A DNA stretch of 16,491 nucleotides. Source: an uncultured Clostridia bacterium (GTDB lineage Bacteria > Bacillota_A > Clostridia > Oscillospirales > Oscillospiraceae). The notes below the pieces were generated by a model that saw nothing but the letters and a program-made list of their open reading frames with translations, made no database searches and was not told the DNA's origin. The stretch covers positions 1-16,491 of the forward strand of contig CAMVGI010000006.1 in assembly GCA_947166955.1 (NCBI GenBank), given 5' to 3'. The translations under genes were made by a program, and so were the position numbers. This document shows, one piece after another, positions 1 through 7,900 of this stretch (within the stretch, counting starts at the first letter, position 1; each line of letters begins with the position of its first letter).

Positions 1-1
1 C

Positions 2-103
2 AGCGCCGCGATCTGGACGAGCAACGGTTACAGCTACGCCGTGATGTCCGACGTTCCCATGAGCGCCGACGCCATGACCGCGCTGGTCACACAGATCAGA
101 TGA
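2..103 (+). CDS. C-terminal end of an unidentified protein (partial)
   Basis: The window opens inside a plus-strand reading frame whose last 33 residues end in TGA at 101-103. The visible tail contains WTSNGYSYAVMSDVPMSAD followed by an amphipathic helix. This aromatic beta-strand plus helix ending resembles the C-termini of DUF4367-type extracellular domains found on membrane proteins of Firmicutes, but 33 residues are too few to be sure. A strong hairpin follows 12 bases after the stop, which supports this as a true gene end. Function unknown. Confidence 0.55.
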   Translation, partial: SAAIWTSNGYSYAVMSDVPMSADAMTALVTQIR

Positions 104-115
104 TCCACTCTAAGC

Positions 116-150
116 AGGGAGCCCCGGCACAAGTTGTGCCGAGGCTCCCT
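116..150. terminator. Bidirectional hairpin terminator
   Basis: The arms AGGGAGCCCCGGCAC and GTGCCGAGGCTCCCT pair over 15 positions with one mismatch around a 5-base loop (AAGTT). CTTTAATT follows on the plus strand. It lies between the convergent partial gene (stop at 103) and the ferredoxin gene (stop at 157-159), so it probably ends both transcripts. Confidence 0.8.
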
Positions 151-156
151 CTTTAA

Positions 157-345
157 TTACGCTTCTTCGCGGATCGCCGAGACGGGGCAGCCGCCAATGG
201 CGGCGTCAACGTCCGGCTTGTTTGTTGCCGTGGTGTCGGCGAACGCTTCCGCCTTGCCCGCGTCGTTCATCTGAAACACGTCGGGCGCGGTTCCCGTGCA
301 AAGCCCGCAGCCGATGCAGGCGTCCTGATCCACAAACGCTCTCAT
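157..345 (-). CDS. Single-cluster [4Fe-4S] ferredoxin
   Basis: A 62-residue soluble ferredoxin, an electron carrier. The cluster ligands are visible as C10, C13 and C16 in CIGCGLC and C53 in GGCPVSAI, the layout of one-cluster ferredoxins of the Pyrococcus/Thermotoga/Clostridium type. The position that often holds a further, disulfide-forming cysteine is A20 here; this is not a ligand in the family, so the cluster should still form. The length is normal for the family. The ATG is preceded by GGAGGA inside the last codons of the upstream MarR gene, and the two genes are separated by only two bases, so they are almost certainly co-transcribed and translationally coupled. The redox partner cannot be read from the window. 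Confidence 0.93.
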   Translation of the reverse strand: MRAFVDQDACIGCGLCTGTAPDVFQMNDAGKAEAFADTTATNKPDVDAAIGGCPVSAIREEA

Positions 346-347
346 GT

Positions 348-869
348 TCAGTCCTCCTCCCCGCTCGCGAGCAGCTTGTCCAGCAGCTCGATCAGCGTGT
401 CCTTTTCCTCCTCGCTCAGCGCCGCGCAGTATTCCGCGGCGCGCTCCTTACGCTCGTCCGCGACCTCATAGGCGCGGGCGCGGCCCTTCTCCGTGAGCCT
501 CACAAGCGTCGAGCGCTTGTCGTTCGGGTTCGCGCAGCGCTCCAGATAATGCTCCGACTCCAGCCGGTCGATCTGCTCGGTGATCGCGGGCGCGTTGATG
601 CCGAGGCTCTCCGCGATGTCCTTCTGGCGCAGTCCGTCGTCCTCCGCGTCCGCAAGCACCATTAGGATGCGCTCGCGCGGGAACATGCCGGGTCCGTGCG
701 GACGGCAGCCGGGACCGCCGGGATGCGGGCCGGGCGGGGGCGGCATCATACCCGGCGGGGGCGGCGGCATCATGCCCGGGAACATCCCGTGCGGTCCGCG
801 CTTGCCGTGCATGCCGTGGCTTGCCTTGCGCAGCTTCTCAATGAGGATCATGTCCTTTGTCTTTTCCAT
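348..869 (-). CDS. MarR-family transcriptional regulator with His/Met/Pro-rich N-terminal tract
   Basis: A 173-residue winged-helix repressor. From about residue 64 it has the MarR core: a helix entering with RERILMVLA, the recognition region LRQKDIAESLGINAPAITEQIDRLE (about 80-104), the wing with the family signature NDKRSTLVRLTEKG (116-129) and a C-terminal dimerisation helix rich in Glu and Lys. Unusually, residues 17-62 replace the usual N-terminal helix with a low-complexity tract of Pro and Gly with five His (18, 21, 27, 49, 58), several Met and one Cys (55), which could bind metal or be a flexible linker. A GGAGGT site lies 7 bases before the ATG. The promoter is flanked by two inverted repeats that look like its own operators. 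It is the first gene of a two-gene operon with a ferredoxin, which suggests a redox or metal-linked signal (inference). Confidence 0.92.
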   Translation of the reverse strand: MEKTKDMILIEKLRKASHGMHGKRGPHGMFPGMMPPPPPGMMPPPPGPHPGGPGCRPHGPGMFPRERILMVLADAEDDGLRQKDIAESLGINAPAITEQIDRLESEHYLERCANPNDKRSTLVRLTEKGRARAYEVADERKERAAEYCAALSEEEKDTLIELLDKLLASGEED

Positions 870-903
870 CTCACAGCACCTCCGTCTCTCCGTGTCCGTT
901 CCT

Positions 904-923
904 TTTGTTCGGTTGCGAACTAA
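904..923. promoter_or_regulatory. MarR-type operator 1 (downstream of -10)
   Basis: An inverted repeat with half-sites GTTCG and CGAAC in TTTGTTCGGTTGCGAACTAA. It begins at the edge of the -10 box and covers the predicted transcription start. It shares its half-site core with the second repeat at 952-971, so binding here should block transcription of the marR operon. Confidence 0.7.
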
Positions 924-951
924 ATATAGCGCATGGCCTGTCGTTTGTCAA
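923..951 (-). promoter_or_regulatory. Sigma-A-type promoter of the MarR-ferredoxin operon
   Basis: On the minus strand TTGACA (946-951) and TATATT (923-928) are separated by exactly 17 bases. The start of transcription should fall near 916, about 45 bases before the MarR ATG. The -35 matches consensus fully and the -10 differs at one base. Confidence 0.85.
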
Positions 952-971
952 TTAGTTCGGTGCCGAATTAA
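952..971. promoter_or_regulatory. MarR-type operator 2 (abutting -35)
   Basis: TTAGTTCGGTGCCGAATTAA is an inverted repeat with 9 of 10 positions paired. It touches the -35 box. Its centre is 48 bp from the centre of the first operator, so the two copies sandwich the promoter. Confidence 0.72.
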
Positions 972-979
972 TAGAAAGT

Positions 980-1142
980 TCACACATTGACGTCCGGCGT
1001 TGTGAGCGCGCTCATTTTTTCCCAGTCGATCCGTTCAAATGCCTCTTTCAGTTCTTGATACTGCCTCTGTCTGGAATCGGGCACAGTATAGCCCGCCAGC
1101 ATATCCATCACCATCTGTATGCTGGTGTCGTCGTAGGCGGCG
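980..1142 (-). pseudogene. Remnant: C-terminal tail of a hybrid sensor kinase/HPt protein
   Basis: The minus strand encodes about 54 residues ending at TGA 980-982, including DDTSIQMVMDMLAGYTVPD and then FERIDWEKMSALT. Paired helices ending in a 'DW' motif are typical of the extreme C-terminus of large clostridial hybrid histidine kinases, after the receiver or HPt domain. No upstream kinase part exists: beyond about 1142 the sequence belongs to the opposite-strand remnant. No start codon with a ribosome site is seen. It is best read as a decayed fragment. Identification rests on pattern only. Confidence 0.45.
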
Positions 1143-1349
1143 CAGGAGGACCCGCTCGCGCTTTTGCCGCAGGAGGTCTTCGCCATCGCGCAGCTCGATC
1201 CCGCCGCCGGCATATCGTTCTGCGGCGACGCCGAGGCGTATCTGGACGCGCTCCGCTCCTTTGAAAAGTCCATCGAATCGCGCTCGCTGCTCGAAGCGGC
1301 GAAACGCGTGGATTGGGAGGCGCTTTCCGCGCTCACCGGAACGGAATGA
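1137..1349 (+). pseudogene. Remnant: truncated HPt (histidine phosphotransfer) domain
   Basis: The plus strand has an open frame from after TAG 1134-1136 to TGA 1347-1349. It contains LLPQEVFAIAQLDPAAGISF, CGDAEAYLDALRSFEKSIES and KRVDWEALSALTGTE. The first two stretches match the opening helices of HPt domains. The frame stops where the helix with the phospho-accepting histidine (usually an HxLKS motif) should begin, so it cannot be an active phosphotransfer domain. No good start codon is present; the only nearby one is TTG at 1164. Its end (RVDWEALSALT) resembles the end of the opposite-strand remnant (RIDWEKMSALT), so the two derive from related genes placed head to head. Confidence 0.5.
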
Positions 1350-1375
1350 CGCGATTTTGACGCGCATAAAACGAA

Positions 1376-1416
1376 AAAGGGGAATTGTGCAGACGCTGCT
1401 TGCACAATTCCTCTTT
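1376..1416. terminator. Bidirectional hairpin terminator
   Basis: GGAATTGTGCA (1381-1391) pairs perfectly with TGCACAATTCC (1401-1411). TCTTTTC follows on the plus strand and CCTTTTTCG on the minus strand. It lies just after the stop of the minus-strand GGDEF gene, so that gene is its main user. The T-run is better on the minus strand. Confidence 0.85.
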
Positions 1417-1434
1417 TCACATCGCACCCAATAT

Positions 1435-3576
1435 TCAGCGGCGGCGGCGATCGTTCCGGCTGCTGTAATAAAGTCCCTTTTCCCGATACATCCGCGCGTC
1501 CGCCTCCGCCTTGACCTTCGCGTTGTCCATGCTTCCGCCCGCGCAGTAGACCGCGCCGATCGAGGCGCTGTAGCCGTTTTCGGCAATGAGCGCCTTTGCG
1601 CGCTCCACATCGGCGCCGAACGCATCCTCGTCCGGCTCGAAGCCGTAGGCGACGAATTCGTCGCCGCCCATACGATAGACGTTCGGCGTGCCGAACACCT
1701 CGGCGAGGCACTTTGCCACGGCGGCGATCATCTTGTCGCCGGCGGCGTGGCCCTGCCGGTCGTTGACCGCCTTAAGGCCGTTGATGTCGCACATGACGTA
1801 GCCGTAGGAGCCGGAGACGTCCAGCTCGTTTTGCTCGAACTCCGAGCACGCGCGGCGGTTTCTGACGTTGGTGAGCGCGTCAAAGTAACTGTAGCGCATC
1901 AGCCGCTTCTGATCTTCGCGCTGCGCGATGAGCTGCGCGAAGAAGTAGGAGATGAGGCGGATGATCTCCGCGATCTCCGCAAGCCTTTCCGCCGGCGCGT
2001 CGTCCACGCCGAACAGGCCGATCAGCTCGCCGTTCAGCTCCAGCGGGCCGACGCAAAAGCGTTCGACCCGATTTGCCTTGAGGACGCGATAAAGCGCTTC
2101 GCTTTTTTGGCGGCACGATTCCACATCCTCGATGATCAGGCGGTTGTCGCGCTTGAACACCTCGTAAAGCTCGTCGATCAAGCCCGCATACGGCAGGTCG
2201 AGCAGCTCCGGCTTTCGCGGCTGCATGTCCGCGGAGAACCACTCATAGGTGCCGTGCCAGACGCCGCTTTCTTGCGCCTCGAAGATATAGGTGCGCTTCG
2301 CGCCCAGCTCGACGCCGAGATATTCCAGCAGCGCGCGGATGTTGGCCTCCGGCTCGGCGGCGGAGACGGCGAATTGCAGCGCGCGGTTGACGAAGCGGTT
2401 GCGTTCGACCGAGGCGTGCTCGCTCTCCCACCAGCGCAGGAACTGCAAAAGCATCGCGGCGATGAAGATCACCATGCCGAAGCGCAGGAAGATGCCGTGC
2501 GTGCTGGATACGATCACCCGTTTGACATAGAAAACCACGTCCGCCAGACCGCACAGGGCAAGCACGCCGAACCCGACATAGATGCGCTTTAGCCCCACGT
2601 GCAGGCCGCGCGCCGTGCAGTACCGCTCATTGTCGAGTAGGATGAACGTTGTCAGCAGGAAGATCGCGGCATAGTAGGGATACCTCACGCCGGAGAGACG
2701 CACCGTGTCGACGCCCAGTCCGTAGCGCAGGCCGAAGAACAGCGCGGTGAAAAACGCCGACGCCCAGAACGCGATGTGCCGGTAGACCGGACGCTTGGCG
2801 CGCGTGAGCGAAACGATGAAGCAGGTCAGCGGATAGAGCGCGAAAAAGAGCAGCAGCCGGTCCAGCGTGCGGCAGACGTAAAGCTGCCCCGTAATCAGCT
2901 GCGGGATATACGTGTCGTTCAGGCACCACAGCCCGAGCGTCAGCGAGACGGCGCTCAGCGCGAGCACGTCATAAGGCGTCGTGCCGCGGTTCGGCACCCA
3001 CAGGTGGATCAGCAGCAACAGGATCCCGAACGAGAAGATCAGCACCGAGGATACGACGCTCGTCCAGCGCTCCGTCGCAAGCAGGCGCACATAATCCGCG
3101 CTCCGGCCCAGATAGGTGCGCCAGACGCATCCGCCGCTGTGCCTGACGAACACGGAGTCCACGCGAAGCCGGACCGTCTGCCCCGCGTCCTCCGGCGAGA
3201 GGCCGACAAAGTGGAACGCAACGCCGTAGCTTTTGCCGGAGAGGTTTTCCCTGCTCTCGAAGCGATAGGCCTCGCGTTCGCCGATCCAAACGGACACATT
3301 GGCGTTCTGCGTCTGGAAGCACAGGGCGTTCCCGCCCGCGATCGCCGCGGGAAGCGTCTTCGAAAACGTCGCCGAGCCGCCGTAATCGCCCGCCCTGACG
3401 TCGTCGAGCGTAACGCGCTCGCCCGTCGGAGCCGTCCAGTCCGCCGAGAACTCTTGCAGCTCCCGCGCGAACGGGTGCGCCGAACCAAGCGCCGCGACGT
3501 ATGCGATCAGGCAGATCGCCGCGGCGATATAAAGGGCGGTATAGCATTTGAATACGGTGATTTTTCTCTTATCCAC
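1435..3576 (-). CDS. Membrane diguanylate cyclase: 7TM-GAF-GGDEF
   Basis: A 713-residue predicted synthase of the second messenger cyclic di-GMP. Order of parts: a signal-anchor helix (about 12-31), an extracellular beta-rich region (32-170) like the 7TMR-DISM sensor group, a bundle of about seven hydrophobic helices (172-382), a GAF-like region (about 395-550) and the GGDEF domain (about 560-713). The catalytic loop is intact as RMGGDEF (635-641), with the metal-binding DINGLKAVND at 597-606. No RxxD inhibitory site stands before GGDEF, so product feedback of the usual kind is not expected. The start is GTG with AGGAG five bases upstream and a good promoter behind it. Transcription is monocistronic. 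The signal sensed by the extracellular part is unknown. The protein ends in DRRRR, as does the second GGDEF protein here. Confidence 0.92.
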   Translation of the reverse strand: MDKRKITVFKCYTALYIAAAICLIAYVAALGSAHPFARELQEFSADWTAPTGERVTLDDVRAGDYGGSATFSKTLPAAIAGGNALCFQTQNANVSVWIGEREAYRFESRENLSGKSYGVAFHFVGLSPEDAGQTVRLRVDSVFVRHSGGCVWRTYLGRSADYVRLLATERWTSVVSSVLIFSFGILLLLIHLWVPNRGTTPYDVLALSAVSLTLGLWCLNDTYIPQLITGQLYVCRTLDRLLLFFALYPLTCFIVSLTRAKRPVYRHIAFWASAFFTALFFGLRYGLGVDTVRLSGVRYPYYAAIFLLTTFILLDNERYCTARGLHVGLKRIYVGFGVLALCGLADVVFYVKRVIVSSTHGIFLRFGMVIFIAAMLLQFLRWWESEHASVERNRFVNRALQFAVSAAEPEANIRALLEYLGVELGAKRTYIFEAQESGVWHGTYEWFSADMQPRKPELLDLPYAGLIDELYEVFKRDNRLIIEDVESCRQKSEALYRVLKANRVERFCVGPLELNGELIGLFGVDDAPAERLAEIAEIIRLISYFFAQLIAQREDQKRLMRYSYFDALTNVRNRRACSEFEQNELDVSGSYGYVMCDINGLKAVNDRQGHAAGDKMIAAVAKCLAEVFGTPNVYRMGGDEFVAYGFEPDEDAFGADVERAKALIAENGYSASIGAVYCAGGSMDNAKVKAEADARMYREKGLYYSSRNDRRRR

Positions 3577-3615
3577 GGCGGCTCCTCGATCTCCTTGTTG
3601 CCTTTCCCGCCCGTT

Positions 3616-3644
3616 ATTATAACACCTCGACGCAGACTTGCCAA
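3616..3644 (-). promoter_or_regulatory. Sigma-A-type promoter of the 7TM-GGDEF gene
   Basis: On the minus strand TTGGCA (3639-3644) is followed after 17 bases by a consensus TATAAT (3616-3621). It lies about 40 bases ahead of the GTG start at 3576. Confidence 0.8.
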
Positions 3645-3662
3645 GCCTGTGATTTGCCGTGA

Positions 3663-3691
3663 GTTAAAACAGCCGAGACTGATGATATAAT
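3663..3691 (+). promoter_or_regulatory. Promoter of the small SLH-like secreted protein
   Basis: A consensus -10 TATAAT sits at 3686-3691. The only -35 at the right distance is the weak GTTAAA at 3663-3668 (17-base spacer). It lies 33 bases before the ATG and is divergent from the GGDEF promoter. Confidence 0.55.
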
Positions 3692-3724
3692 AATTAATAT
3701 CCATATCAAGTACGGAGGGTCAAA

Positions 3725-3994
3725 ATGATGCAGCACAATCGTTATCTGTCGCTTCTGCTGGCGCTGGCACTGTCGCTCTGCGTTCCGGCCTTTGCCGCCG
3801 GTTCGGACGCTCTGACGCGCGGCAAGGGCTTTCAGGGCATGTGGATGTTCCGTCTGGACTATCCGGACGCGGACAAAATCTCCGCTTACGCGGACGAGGC
3901 GATGCATTGGGCCGTGATGCACAAGCTCCTCACCGACACGGGCAAGGGTCTCGAACCGCAGGCGCCCGTGACGGAGGCTCAGCTTCTGAGCTGA
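3725..3994 (+). CDS. Short secreted protein with a partial SLH repeat
   Basis: An 89-residue protein. Residues 1-25 are a clear signal peptide (positive start, then LSLLLALALSLCVPAFAAG). The rest contains ISAYADEAMHWAVMHKLLTD and then LEPQAPVTEAQLL, which follows the order of an S-layer homology repeat: Y-A-x-A-V-x-W-A, then G-x-x-F-x-P-x-x-x-V-T-R-x-Q. The usual F is L and the R is A, and the frame stops exactly where the repeat's last helix should continue. It may be a truncated cell-wall-binding protein or a small exported protein of its own. GGAGGG lies five bases before the first of two adjacent ATGs. A terminator follows about 20 bases after the stop. Confidence 0.75.
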   Translation: MMQHNRYLSLLLALALSLCVPAFAAGSDALTRGKGFQGMWMFRLDYPDADKISAYADEAMHWAVMHKLLTDTGKGLEPQAPVTEAQLLS

Positions 3995-4013
3995 GGCTAT
4001 TGAGAGGACATGC

Positions 4014-4051
4014 AAAATCGCCCGTCTCCGATGAGGAGACGGGCGATTTTT
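4014..4051. terminator. Bidirectional hairpin terminator
   Basis: A 16-bp perfect stem (AAAATCGCCCGTCTCC at 4014-4029 with its complement at 4035-4050) encloses the loop GATGA. Both strands end in a T-run. It sits between convergent genes whose stops are at 3994 and 4055 and should end both. Confidence 0.95.
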
Positions 4052-4054
4052 CGT

Positions 4055-4618
4055 TCAAACCTTGAACTCGTCCTGGCAGTGAAACGCCTCCGCAAGCGCG
4101 CCGCCCGAGAGATTGATGCCAAAGCGGTGCGCGCCGCGCTTGCCGGGATGGAGCAGCTCGCTTCCGGTGTATTCCAGGCTGCACTCGGTCTCATAGCCCC
4201 CGTCATCCAGGCGCTTGACCTTCGGCGTGCGCTTGCCGTCGACACTCGTAACCACGCTGAGTGTGTGCGGCCCGTCCGCGCGCAGGATCGGCGTTGTCTT
4301 GTTGAAGAGCCCCACTTGCGTCACCGATACCACGCAATGCAGCGTGAAGCGCGGCGGCAGCGGCTCGTCGGAGCGGATCTTCATGTGGAAGAAGATACCC
4401 CCCTGTATCACGCCGTCGACCCAAAGCTTTGTCACTTCGGCGGGTACGGCGAGCTGCGAGGCCGTGTTCCTCGGTGCCTCCTGCGTCTTCGGCGCGCTCA
4501 CGGGCGTCGGCTGCGCAGGTGTGCTCTGCGGCTGTTGCGGCTGTTGCTGCTGTTGTTGCTGCTCCTGCTGCTGCGGACGCGGCACATTGTACGGGCTGTT
4601 TTCCAGCAGTAAACCCAT
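4055..4618 (-). CDS. Glutamine-rich protein of unknown function
   Basis: A 187-residue protein I do not recognise. After a short N-terminus (1-15, MGLLLENSPYNVPRP) there is a nearly pure Gln tract (16-32) and a Pro/Gln/Thr/Ala linker to about residue 57. A folded-looking region of about 130 residues follows with alternating beta strands, for example VDGVIQGGIFFHMKIRS and RFTLHCVVSVTQVGLFNKT, which suggests a beta-sandwich. There is no signal peptide or membrane helix. It is the last gene of the operon, 12 bases after the YbjQ-like gene, with GGAGGG before its ATG. Its position suggests it works with the YbjQ-like protein or the SLH protein, but nothing in the sequence proves a role. Confidence 0.8.
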   Translation of the reverse strand: MGLLLENSPYNVPRPQQQEQQQQQQQPQQPQSTPAQPTPVSAPKTQEAPRNTASQLAVPAEVTKLWVDGVIQGGIFFHMKIRSDEPLPPRFTLHCVVSVTQVGLFNKTTPILRADGPHTLSVVTSVDGKRTPKVKRLDDGGYETECSLEYTGSELLHPGKRGAHRFGINLSGGALAEAFHCQDEFKV

Positions 4619-4630
4619 CTTGCTTCCCTC

Positions 4631-4936
4631 CTACTCCACAACCACGGCGGTGCCCATCAAGACGTAGTAGCCGTATGTATTGAAGCCGTGAGTCTCATTC
4701 GAGACCCCGGTCGTCTGTGTCAGTCCGATCGCGCCGTTGTAGCCCTTTTCCTTCAGCGCTTCGACAAGGGAGAGCATGGCGCTCGCAATGGCGTTTTCCA
4801 CCGCGTTTTTGTAACCTTCCTGGCTGTTGCTGGAAATCATGGAGGAAGAACCGCCATAGGTTCCCACGCCCCAGACGGGGCCGCCCGTCTGAACGATGCG
4901 GTGTCCCACGATGCTGTCCGTTGTTGAAAAATACAT
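4631..4936 (-). CDS. YbjQ-like (UPF0145-type) protein
   Basis: A 101-residue soluble protein. It begins with FSTTDSIVGHRIVQTGG and ends with YGYYVLMGTAVVVE, both hallmarks of the YbjQ family. The middle has the family's long helix followed by a strand (VENAIASAMLSLVEALKEKG then YNGAIGLTQTTG). Family members form small oligomeric rings and their biochemical role is not settled; older annotation calls them heavy-metal binding. Here the usual 'GANAV' turn is 'YNGAI'. A Ser/Gly-rich loop (GTYGGSSSMISSNSQ) replaces the usual connecting segment. AGGAG precedes the ATG, and the gene lies 15 bases after the large SLH protein gene in the same operon. Confidence 0.8.
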   Translation of the reverse strand: MYFSTTDSIVGHRIVQTGGPVWGVGTYGGSSSMISSNSQEGYKNAVENAIASAMLSLVEALKEKGYNGAIGLTQTTGVSNETHGFNTYGYYVLMGTAVVVE

Positions 4937-4951
4937 GGCAATTCTCCTTTC

Positions 4952-7900
4952 TCACTTCTTCTCGCGCACGAGGTAGAAGACGTCGCCGCTGTCGCCCGAG
5001 CTGAGGTCGTAGGCAAGGTACATCTCGTCGAGCCAGTTCGTCTTGAGGATCATGCAGCCGTTGCCTAGGCTGTGGAAAAGCAGGCCGTTGCTCGTGTCGT
5101 CCGCCTTGTTCTCGCTGCTGTTGCTCGCCCAGCAATAGGACGTGCCGCCGCTAAAGTCGTGCGCCTCGTAATTCTCCTGCTTCGCGCCGCCCGCCATCAC
5201 GAAGAGCTGATAGGAAAAGCCGTCGCTGCTGTCGCCGCTGTCGATGTAGATCACGGCGCGCCCGTCGTCGCGGACATACTTGCCGGAGGTGAAGTATTTG
5301 CGTCCGTAGCCCTCGCCCTCGGCGACCCAGCTCCAATCCTTCGGCGTGTAGCCGGTCTGGTCCCTGTCCTCGACCGTCGTGACGGTCGTGTTCGTCTGCG
5401 CGGGCGCGGGAGACGGGGTCGGCGAGACGGGATTCGTCGGGGTGATGACGCCGCCGGAGTAGCCGGACTTCTCGCCCACGACGCTCTCGAACATGCGCAG
5501 CATCGTGGCGACCGCCTGCTCGGTGGTGAAGGTGCCGTTCGGCATAAAGTTGTTCTTCTCGTCGCCGCCCATCACGCGCTGACCGCTGTAGGGCGAGGTG
5601 ATGGAGCTGATTTTGTTGATGTACGTCTGTGCCCAGTTGTTCGGCGCGTCGCGGAACTGCTTGGCTCCCGATTCGCTCGTGAGCTTGCCGAGCAGCTCCG
5701 CCATGACGACGAGCATCTTCGCCGCCTGCTCGCGCGTGATGGTGTTCTCCGGCCGGAACGAGCCGTCCTCGTAGCCGCCGACGATGCCCACGCCATAGGC
5801 GAACGCGACCGCGGGGTCGCTGTACTGGCTTGCGTAGGCGTTGCTCGGCTTTGCGGCGTACTTCGCCATATCCGCGTCGGTCATGCCGGTCGCGGCTTTC
5901 ACGGTGTTGTAGACGAGCTGCGCGAACTCGCGGCGCGTGATGTTGCCCTGAAGCTTCTGAAGCAGCGCGGAGGGAATGATTTCAAAGTCGTCCGCGATGG
6001 CGATCTCCTTTTCCGCCCACGCGCTGTACTTAACGTTCCTGTGGCGGGAGCGGAAGCCGCTCGTGTCGCCGCCGTCGCGGCGCGCGCTCACGATCTGCGC
6101 GGAGTTGCCGCCCGCCTTCTGCGCGGCGTTGTTCCCGATCTGCTGCTTGTCGGCAGCCGGCTGCGCGGGGGTGTTCTGCGTCGTGCCGCCGCCGGCGTTC
6201 GCGGTGCCCTTGGCAATTTCCCTGCCGTCGGAAGAAAGCGTGGAATTCTTGCCACTGTTCTCGACGTCCACGCCCTTCGACGTGTCCACGCCCTCGAACT
6301 TGACGCTGTCGGTCGTGCCGGAAACGGTGATGTCCGCCGTGCCGCCGCTCGTCGTAACGTTCGCGCCGGTGCCCGTCGGGGCGACCGTGATCTCGGGCGC
6401 CTTGGTTTCGACGGTCGTGCCGAAGAGGCTGCCGCCCGTCTTGTCCGACGCAACGGCGAGCGAGCCGGCGGAGCCGTTCGTCTTCGCGGTGACGGAGCCG
6501 TCCGCGTTGACCGTCACTTCCTCCGCGCCGCCGGTGATGAGCGCGAAGGTGTTGCCCGTCTGCACGCTCGCGTGCGCGCCGCCGAGACGGCGCACGCGGA
6601 TGGACTGCCCGCCGGACACGGGAACGTAGATCACGGTCTCGCCGCTGCCGTTCTCTCCCCCCGTTTCGACGGGAAGATCGCCCGTTTTCTTCTCGCCGCG
6701 GATCGACGCGCTCGCGCCGCCGACCTCAAGGTCGACGTCGCCGTTGGTATGAATGACCGCCTCGCCCGAAGCGGGCGCGGGATAATAGAGATTGGCGTTG
6801 TACAGGGTTTCCGCCTTGTCGATGCGCGTCAGATAGGTGTTCGCGTAGTCCGGGAGCGAGACCTGACGCATATCGTCGATGTAGAGGTGCCGCGTTTCGT
6901 CGGGACAGTTCGGGTCGTAGACGCTCACGTCGTACCCTGCGTTCTTTTCCTCCACCTTGAACGCGAGCACGGCGTGGCCGCGCAAAACGAGCTCTTCCTC
7001 CTTGCCGCTGACTTTGGTGAGCCGGAAGCGGACGACCACAGGGCTCTGCGGGTCGTCCTGCAGGGACTTGACGAGCTTGCTCGCCAGCTGCTCGCTCAAA
7101 TCGGGAAGCTCGGCCGCCTTGTAACGGGTATTATTGTCCGCGATCTGGTAGTATGTGATCGTACGCATCAGCGCGTCGTTCTCCACGGGCGCGGCCAGGC
7201 CGAACACGTCGGACGCGGTGCCGAAGCGGTCCAGCGCGATCAGCTCCTCAAAGAAGAGGCCGCTCATAACGGACATGCCGAGGCAGGAGCCCTGCCAGCC
7301 CTCACTGAGGAACGCGTTGACCGCCGCGATTTGGCTCGCCTTTCCGCTGTTTGTCAGGGTATTGTAGGCGGTGCCGTCGAGCATCGCGCCGTAGGTGCCG
7401 GATTCAAAGTACTGGCCGCCGAAGATTTGGGGCCGCGCGGACGTGGACACAAAGGAGCTTCTCGCGTTGGAGAAACTGAAATTGTCGCGTTTGATCGTGT
7501 ATTCCCTGCCCTGCGGCTCGCTCGGGGCGTTCCCGACTTGTTTGAAAGAGTACTGCGCGGAGCCGTACTCGTCGGATTCGCCCAGGCCGACATGACCGTT
7601 GCCGAGTCCGCCGACGGTCACCTTTTTCCATTTGTTGATGACGATGAACCGCCCGACAAATCCGTTCGGGGCGAAGGGGTTCTCCAGTTGGAACTTCGCG
7701 GTGTCCCAGGAAAAGTTTTCCAGCCGGAAGTTCACGTTGCCCTGATCGTAGTCCAGCTTATCCTCCACGACGTCCGCGGTCAGATGCCCGTAATTCTGAG
7801 AGCTGAATGCAAGATACGCCTTGTAGGAGTCAGGGTATTCCTCCTTCAGGTATTCCTTGTCTTCCTTGCCCTTGAAGGCAAAATTGCTGCGGGTGAAGGT

